DNA of 64,000 nt, taken from UBA6183 sp964545895 (GTDB lineage Bacteria > Bacteroidota > Bacteroidia > UKL13-3). Below the pieces are notes generated by a model. It saw only the letters and a program-made list of their open reading frames with translations. It did no database searches and was not told the DNA's origin. The DNA lies in the NCBI GenBank assembly GCA_964545895.1, contig CAZJHS010000005.1, positions 1 to 64,000 of the forward strand, in the 5' to 3' direction. The translations under genes were made by a program, and so were the position numbers. Positions 58,660 to 64,000 of this stretch are shown here, one piece after another. The number at the start of each line of letters is the position of its first letter. The stretch's first letter is position 1.

Positions 58660-59526
58660 ATGGCAAACTTAAAAGAAGTACGTACACGAATTAGTTCGGT
58701 TACATCAACCCAGCAAATTACAAAAGCAATGAAGCTGGTAAGTGCAACTAAGCTTCGTAGAGCACAAAATGCAATTTTGCAAATGCGCCCGTATGCCACT
58801 AAACTTAATGGCATATTAGCTAACTTAGCAGATAGCGTTGAGGTTGATTCGTTAAAAGTTTATTTTGAACCACGCGAAGTAAAAAACGTTTTATTGGTAG
58901 TGGTTACTAGTGATAGAGGTTTGTGCGGTGGTTTTAATAGTAATGTTATTAAATTAACAAATAACTTAATTAAGGAAGAGTACGCTGGTAAAAAGGTAAC
59001 TGTTTTACCTGTTGGTAAAAAAGGTGGCGAATTTTTCGCTAAAACACCTGTAAAAGTAAACGGACAATTCCGCGATACTTTTTTAAACCTTACTGGTGAT
59101 GCTGGTTTTGAAATTGGTGAATACCTATTAAAAGCCTACCACTCGGGCGAGTTTGACGCCATCAACATTGTATACAATCAGTTTAAAAATGCAGCTACAG
59201 TTATTTTAACTAACGAAGCATTTTTACCTATTAACCCAAATAATTTTGGCGGTCAAGCTAAAAAGAACGACTACATTTTTGAACCATCGAATGTAGAAAT
59301 TCTAGAGGCCTTAATTCCGCGTATTTTAAAAACTCAATTATACCGCGCTTTATTAGATTCATTCGCTTCAGAACATGGTGCACGTATGGTGGCTATGGAT
59401 AAAGCAACTGATAATGCTGGTGAGTTATTAAAATCGTTGAAAGTAGAATACAACCGTGCACGCCAAGCGGCCATTACTACCGAGATTTCGGAAATTGTAA
59501 GTGGTGCAGCAGCACAAGAAGCATAA
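58660..59526 (+). CDS. atpG: F0F1 ATP synthase subunit gamma
   Basis: 288 residues: VRTRISSVTSTQQITKAMKLVSATKLRRAQ at the N-terminus and SEHGARMVAMDKATDNAGELLKSLKVEYNRARQAAITTEISEIVSGAAA at the C-terminus form the two rotating helices. It is the central shaft of F1. The cluster ends here with a terminator; atpD and atpC are not seen downstream. Confidence 0.95.
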   Translation: MANLKEVRTRISSVTSTQQITKAMKLVSATKLRRAQNAILQMRPYATKLNGILANLADSVEVDSLKVYFEPREVKNVLLVVVTSDRGLCGGFNSNVIKLTNNLIKEEYAGKKVTVLPVGKKGGEFFAKTPVKVNGQFRDTFLNLTGDAGFEIGEYLLKAYHSGEFDAINIVYNQFKNAATVILTNEAFLPINPNNFGGQAKKNDYIFEPSNVEILEALIPRILKTQLYRALLDSFASEHGARMVAMDKATDNAGELLKSLKVEYNRARQAAITTEISEIVSGAAAQEA

Positions 59527-59548
59527 GCTTTAGCTTAAACTTTTATAC

Positions 59549-59587
59549 AAAAGAGGCTGTCTTGATTTAAGACAGCCTCTTTTTTTC
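59549..59587. terminator. Bidirectional terminator after atpG
   Basis: AGAGGCTGTCTT pairs perfectly with AAGACAGCCTCT around GATTT, with A and T runs. Confidence 0.92.
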
Positions 59588-59614
59588 TCTATTATTTGCG
59601 ATGGACGATGCCCA

Positions 59615-59645
59615 TCGTAAGAGTTATCCCGCCCTTTCAGGGCTG
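59615..59645. repeat. Short dispersed repeat, copy 1
   Basis: TCGTAAGAGTTATCCCGCCC and the next bases TTTCAGGGCTG recur at 59697-59726 as CGCAAGAGTTATTTCGCCCT followed by TTCAGAGCTG. Each holds a short GCCCT..AGGGC hairpin. Confidence 0.6.
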
Positions 59646-59696
59646 CTTTTAAATTATTCTTGTGAACACTTCTTTGTTGCAATGCGAAATGATTAC

Positions 59697-59726
59697 CGCA
59701 AGAGTTATTTCGCCCTTTCAGAGCTG
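59697..59726. repeat. Short dispersed repeat, copy 2
   Basis: Second copy, 82 bases further on; the hairpin has lost one pair (AGAGC). Confidence 0.6.
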
Positions 59727-59777
59727 ATGTAAAATCTTACTTGTAAATGAATTTCAAGAAATTAATTAGTAATTTAT

Positions 59778-60884
59778 CTACTCCCAACTTGCACCCAAGG
59801 TGGGCAATGTTACTGTAAATACTGAACCAACTTTGGGGGTACTCGTTACGGTTATTCCACCACCCATTTGCTCGGCTTGATATTTAGATATATAAAGTCC
59901 TACCCCATTCGCATCTGGGTGCTGATGAAAGGTTTTATACAATCCAAAAATCTTATCTCCATGTGCATCTAAATCAATTCCTCTGCCATTATCTGTTACT
60001 TGAATTTGGCATACGTTTTCAACCCAAGCCGAGTTTATTTCTATCACCAACTTTTTATCCAAATCTCTATACTTAATGGCATTGGATATTAAGTTAATTA
60101 AAATGCTCTCCAAATAAGCTTTATTAGCATATACCAATGCATTCACAGCAACTTTATTTTCAACTACTCCACCACACAATTCTAACTCGTACTTAAACGT
60201 GTTAAGTACCCTTTGCACAAACTCTCCTAATGGCAACACCTCAGCAATTACCTTCGATTGGTTTTGCACCTTAACTATATCTGATAAATTTTGTAAGGTT
60301 GACGAAAAATTATCGGTGGCCAATTTTAAATGTTGTAATACTTGCTCTTGCTCTTTACTGTAATTGGTTTGAAACAAAATAGCAGACAAACCGCTGAGCG
60401 CGTTTGCATGATTTTTTAGGTTATGCGAAACCATGTTGGCAAAGTTAAGCAACACTTGATTTTGCTTTGATACAATAGCGTTCGAATCGCTTAACTCAAA
60501 CTCCAATAATTTTATAGGTGTAATATCGGTAACGTGTACAAAAAAACCTTGCACTTTACCATCTACCTGATGTGGAATATAATTAGCAATGGCATGTCGT
60601 GTGCCCTTATTTTTTATGGGTATTTCTCGCTCAAAAACTTGTGCTACACCTTCTAATGCATTTAGTGCATAAGGTTTGTTTTTTTCAAATAATTCTGGAC
60701 CAAGTAATTCGGCCAAGGTCATCTTATCTACAAGTTCCTCGGCAGTTTTTCCAAACCAATCTTTATACTCGGCATTTGCAAATCTGCATATAAAATCCTT
60801 ATCCCAATAGGCCAACATAGCGGGCACATGATCGGTTACCAAGGATGCATAGTCATATCGACTAGCAAATTCAACACTATTCAT
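59778..60884 (-). CDS. PAS-domain sensor histidine kinase, soluble
   Basis: 368 residues, no membrane segment. A PAS domain fills about 15-130 (VTDHVPAMLAYWDKDFICRFANAEYKDWFGKTAEEL). The dimerisation domain has the phospho-acceptor His in MVSHNLKNHANALSGLSAIL. The ATPase domain has the N box ILINLISNAIKYR and G boxes VTDNGRGIDL and GVGLYISKYQAEQMGG. It senses a cytoplasmic cue of unknown nature. No response regulator is adjacent. Confidence 0.9.
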   Translation of the reverse strand: MNSVEFASRYDYASLVTDHVPAMLAYWDKDFICRFANAEYKDWFGKTAEELVDKMTLAELLGPELFEKNKPYALNALEGVAQVFEREIPIKNKGTRHAIANYIPHQVDGKVQGFFVHVTDITPIKLLEFELSDSNAIVSKQNQVLLNFANMVSHNLKNHANALSGLSAILFQTNYSKEQEQVLQHLKLATDNFSSTLQNLSDIVKVQNQSKVIAEVLPLGEFVQRVLNTFKYELELCGGVVENKVAVNALVYANKAYLESILINLISNAIKYRDLDKKLVIEINSAWVENVCQIQVTDNGRGIDLDAHGDKIFGLYKTFHQHPDANGVGLYISKYQAEQMGGGITVTSTPKVGSVFTVTLPTLGASWE

Positions 60885-61051
60885 AATTTAGATTAAGGGG
60901 TGGAAACGCAAGTTAATAATATCTATTATATGAGGCAACTACTTATCCCCATTATCATGCATTTTAAGTATGATTTTTTTCAGCTTACATGTGTATGTGG
61001 GTATTATCCAATTCAGCTTTTTATATTCAGCACTCATTCCCCCCATCCAAA

Positions 61052-62944
61052 ATGAAAAAACTCTTTACCACAATTTTTATTCTTGTTAGCATTAATAGTT
61101 TTAGCGGTAACCTTGATAGTTTGACTGCAGCACTAAAAAATGCAAATGACACCACTCAAGTTAATTTACTAAACGATTTAAGTTTTGGACATGTCTTTGA
61201 AGACCCTAATTTGGGAAAACAATACGCCTTAAAAGCCTTACACAAAGCAACCATCATTGGATATAAAAAAGGAATTGCAAAGGCACATATGCGTTTAGGA
61301 ATTGCTTACGATATTTCATCAAACACAGATAGTGCAGATATCAAATATGATGAAGCAATTGAAATATATGAACAAATAAATGACCCCAAAGGTGTAGCAA
61401 GTGGTTACAACAATAAGGCTATGATATACTCCAACAAGGGGCTTTTTGATAAAAGTATAGGCTTGTATTTTAAAGCACTTTTGGCCTTTGATAAAATTGC
61501 TGATACGCTAGGCCAGGCCAATACCTTAAACAATATTGCCGTGCTTTACAACGACATGTTTAAGCATAAACTTGCGCTTAAATATGCTAAGCAAGCCCTT
61601 ATCCTTTACCAACAAATTCATCACCAAAAAGGAATTGCTGCAGTATACACCAATATTGCGCTAGCGTTTGAGAGCACTCAAATGGATTCTACTCTTTATT
61701 ATCATCATGCAGCTGCTGCCATTAAACTAGCCCTTAACGATCAATATGGATTGGGTATAACTTATAACGATTTAGCCACAAACTATGGCGAATTGAAACA
61801 GTTTGATTCGGCCTTTTTTTACTTTGATAAAGCGTATAAAATTAAACAGCAATTTGAAGATGAGTACGGCATGGCTTCAGTACTAACAAATAAAGCATCT
61901 GTATTTTTAACTGCCGGTAATTTAGAAAAACAACACGAAGCCCTTTTGCAAGCTTTAAAAATTACTCAAAAAATAAACAACACTAAATTACTAGCACGCA
62001 TAACCCATGCCTTAGCCCATTACTATGCTAACAAAAAAAATTGGGCCAAAGCATTTGAGTTTTTAGTGGCTCATAACAAACACAGAAATGTGATGATAAA
62101 CGAAGAAAACACCAAACAAATTACCGAGCTTGACGCTAAATATCAGAGTGAAAAAAAGGATTTATTATTAGCCAACAGTGCTTTAGAACTTAAAAACTCC
62201 GAAGCTAAAATTAAACAATCGCGTACGCAAATTGGGTTACTAATTGCGGGTATTTTAACCCTACTTACCGCAGGTACATTGTTTTGGGTAATTGTAAAAA
62301 ATAAACAAAAAAGTGCAGCCATTTTACGTCAAATAGAGCAAGAACATGAACGCAATAAAGCCATAATTTTTGCTGAAGAAAAAGAACGTATACGCATTGC
62401 TAAAGACCTACACGATGGGCCTGGACAACTTTTAGCAGCTGTAAAAATGAACCTATCGGCAATTGAAAACCCTACGGCTGTGTTACCCCCTATTTTTAAA
62501 TTATTGGATGATGCCATTACGGAGGTCAGAAATGTATCACACAGTATGATGCCACTTGCGCTAATTAATCATGATTTAACTGCTGCCCTAAACGAGCTTA
62601 CTAACCAAATTAAAACACAAATAAATATCAATACCCAATTGGTTGATATTCCTCAAAATCTTCCTCAAACCATGCAAACTAGCATATACCGTATTGCTCA
62701 AGAGTGCATCAATAATACTTTAAAACATGCACAAGCATCGGCTATAAATATGCAGCTCATTTATCATCAAACACATTTAACTTTTATGTTTGAAGATAAT
62801 GGCATTGGCTTTAACCCACAACAGCAATACAATGGAGTAGGCATGCAAAATATATCAAGCCGAGTTGCGTTGTTAAATGGCAGGGTTGATATTGACAGCA
62901 ATGCACAAACAGGAACAACCATTACGGTGGAAATACCCATTTAA
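61052..62944 (+). CDS. TPR sensor histidine kinase (HisKA_3 type)
   Basis: About 630 residues from MKKLFTTIFILVSINSFSG, a signal peptide; the ORF start at 60989 is not used. The periplasmic part has about six TPR units (for instance YNNKAMIYSNKGLFDKSIGLYFKALLAFDKIADTLGQA). One membrane helix (IGLLIAGILTLLTAGTLFWVIV) precedes the HisKA_3 domain with its His in IRIAKDLHDGPGQLLAAVKMNL and the ATPase motif GVGMQNISSRVALLNG. These kinases normally pair with a LuxR-type response regulator, none of which is present here. Confidence 0.9.
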   Translation: MKKLFTTIFILVSINSFSGNLDSLTAALKNANDTTQVNLLNDLSFGHVFEDPNLGKQYALKALHKATIIGYKKGIAKAHMRLGIAYDISSNTDSADIKYDEAIEIYEQINDPKGVASGYNNKAMIYSNKGLFDKSIGLYFKALLAFDKIADTLGQANTLNNIAVLYNDMFKHKLALKYAKQALILYQQIHHQKGIAAVYTNIALAFESTQMDSTLYYHHAAAAIKLALNDQYGLGITYNDLATNYGELKQFDSAFFYFDKAYKIKQQFEDEYGMASVLTNKASVFLTAGNLEKQHEALLQALKITQKINNTKLLARITHALAHYYANKKNWAKAFEFLVAHNKHRNVMINEENTKQITELDAKYQSEKKDLLLANSALELKNSEAKIKQSRTQIGLLIAGILTLLTAGTLFWVIVKNKQKSAAILRQIEQEHERNKAIIFAEEKERIRIAKDLHDGPGQLLAAVKMNLSAIENPTAVLPPIFKLLDDAITEVRNVSHSMMPLALINHDLTAALNELTNQIKTQININTQLVDIPQNLPQTMQTSIYRIAQECINNTLKHAQASAINMQLIYHQTHLTFMFEDNGIGFNPQQQYNGVGMQNISSRVALLNGRVDIDSNAQTGTTITVEIPI

Positions 62945-63130
62945 AATGACATTTATCAACTTACTGATAATATGACAATTAGTAAGCAAATTTTATAATT
63001 TACCTGACACTACTTTGACACTTAAATAGCAATAAATAGTAAAATACAAGCGTTTTTTGTAGGTGTAATAAATACTCCATTACAAGAGTAGAAATTTCAT
63101 ACAGGTTAGGGTTTATATGAACAAAAATGT

Positions 63131-63165
63131 CCTCGGTACTGCATGGTGCCGAGGCTTTTTGTTTT
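63131..63165 (+). terminator. Hairpin terminator between TPR kinase and uvrB
   Basis: CCTCGGTAC pairs with GTGCCGAGG around TGCATG, then CTTTTT. It lies about 190 bases after the kinase stop, so it could also end a short RNA from 62945-63130. Confidence 0.75.
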
Positions 63166-63191
63166 ATGTGAATTTGTTTGCGCGCTTTTAT

Positions 63192-63199
63192 TAGTTTTG
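63192..63199 (+). promoter_or_regulatory. -7 box of uvrB
   Basis: TAGTTTTG, eleven bases before the ATG; transcript leader would be very short. Confidence 0.35.
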
Positions 63200-63209
63200 T
63201 ATCACTATC

Positions 63210-64000
63210 ATGGCATTTAAAATTAGCTCAGAGTACCAACCAGCAGGCGACCAACCTAGCGCTATTAAAAGTTTAATAGAAGGTGCCGAGCGTGGCGATA
63301 AACACCAAACTTTATTAGGCGTAACAGGATCTGGTAAAACATTTACCATGGCTAATGTTATTGAGCATTTGCAAAAACCTACGCTAATTATAAGCCATAA
63401 TAAAACATTGGTTGCGCAATTGTATGGAGAGTTTAAACAGTTTTTTCCTGATAACGCGGTAGAGTATTTTGTATCGTATTACGATTACTACCAACCCGAA
63501 GCTTTTATTCCATCAACCAATACATACATTGAAAAAGATTTAGCCATTAACCAAGAAATAGAAAAGCTACGGTTAAAAACCACCTCTTCACTCCTATCTG
63601 GCCGAAGAGATGTAATTGTGTTGGCCTCGGTTAGTTGTATTTATGGTGCTGGTAACCCTAAGGATTACGAGAGTAGTATTGTACGTTTGCACGTAGGACA
63701 AAAAATACCACGCAATAACGTATTGTATGCCTTGGTTGATTCACTGTACTCGCGCACCACAGCCGATTTTAATCGTGGAAATTTTAGGGTTAAAGGTGAT
63801 GTGTTAGATGTATTTCCGGCCTATGCTGATTTTGCATTTAGGATTACATTTTTTGGTAATGAGGTAGAAGAGATTTTAATTATTGACCCGGTTAGTGGCA
63901 AGCAACAAGAACGAGTAAATGATATTGCCATATTTCCGGCAAACATTTACGTTACACCCAAAGAGCAATTAAATAGAGCCATTCGCGAAATACAAGACGA
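63210..64000 (+). CDS. uvrB: Excinuclease ABC subunit B, 5' part
   Basis: The first 263 residues; the gene runs off the window. MAFKISSEYQPAGDQPSAIKSL opens the helicase, Walker A is LLGVTGSGKTFTMANV, and the beta-hairpin region is YYDYYQPEAFIPSTNTYIEKD. UvrB is loaded by UvrA2 and holds the damaged strand for UvrC in nucleotide excision repair. Start chosen at the ATG, the only one giving the conserved N-terminus. Confidence 0.97.
   Translation, partial: MAFKISSEYQPAGDQPSAIKSLIEGAERGDKHQTLLGVTGSGKTFTMANVIEHLQKPTLIISHNKTLVAQLYGEFKQFFPDNAVEYFVSYYDYYQPEAFIPSTNTYIEKDLAINQEIEKLRLKTTSSLLSGRRDVIVLASVSCIYGAGNPKDYESSIVRLHVGQKIPRNNVLYALVDSLYSRTTADFNRGNFRVKGDVLDVFPAYADFAFRITFFGNEVEEILIIDPVSGKQQERVNDIAIFPANIYVTPKEQLNRAIREIQD

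Overview
The window is AT-rich chromosomal DNA from a member of the Bacteroidota. The lineage is inferred from a gliding/type IX secretion lipoprotein of the SprE/PorW type, a PUR-like DUF3276 protein, a very long NusB, YtxJ next to thioredoxin reductase, a c-a-b-delta-alpha-gamma ATP synthase cluster without beta and epsilon, many TANNTTTG promoter -7 boxes, and lipoprotein and TonB styles typical of the phylum. No rRNA, CRISPR array, integrase or transposase gene was seen. One tRNA (Leu, GAG) is present. A 10-base run of N at 26816-26825 marks a scaffold gap inside a gene.

Layout. 1-1000: a lone gene with a nucleotidyl-cyclase-like fold, framed by short inverted repeats. 1.1-8.5 kb: ssb behind a 10-bp tandem array, then on the minus strand corA, guaA, pfkA, a lipoprotein, a DUF3276 gene and an ABC exporter. 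8.6-14.2 kb, plus strand: leucine dehydrogenase, nusB, a DUF1573 lipoprotein, yajC, an ABC-2 permease and ruvB. 14.3-16.4 kb, minus strand: a TonB-like protein, an MBL-fold hydrolase and a RidA protein. 16.5-20.1 kb: a secreted CHAT-domain protein convergent with an ECF sigma factor and its overlapping membrane partner. 20.4-24.8 kb: M13 peptidase, tRNA-Leu, a dihydroorotase homologue without its HxH metal motif, and an unknown acidic protein. 24.9-29.4 kb: a three-gene operon encoding an SMC/MukB-like ATPase, a kleisin-like protein and a KITE-like protein, the best candidate for an under-described system here. 29.5-30.9 kb: trxB and ytxJ. 31.8-33.6 kb: an accessory island with a DUF559 gene between two long direct repeats and an Imm42-like orphan immunity gene.

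33.6-37.7 kb, minus strand: recA, an HhH protein, a previously unlisted 45-residue membrane protein, a dTDP-sugar reductase-like protein, and an HTH/DUF2975 pair. 37.9-42.4 kb, plus strand: miaB, an MtfA-like protein with a dead zinc site, a sigma-54 activator and a MORN-repeat protein. 42.4-45.7 kb: two copies of a roughly 220-bp repeat whose stems covary, indicating a conserved folded RNA or DNA element, bracketing a lipoprotein and a PolX-like protein that has kept its PHP domain but lost its polymerase acidic residues. 45.7-52.7 kb: a GT9 glycosyltransferase, a truncated haemoglobin, a DUF1653 protein, PBP1A and the SprE/PorW-like protein. 52.8-59.5 kb: a truncated M23-anchor-like protein, bactofilin and the atp cluster. 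59.8-64.0 kb: two sensor kinases and the 5' part of uvrB, which runs off the window.

Most genes are housekeeping. Recurrent themes are enzyme homologues that lost catalytic residues (DHOase-like, MtfA-like, PolX-like, one PfkA ligand) and families of palindromic repeats in the gene-poor gaps. All assignments come from reading motifs; no database search was made.
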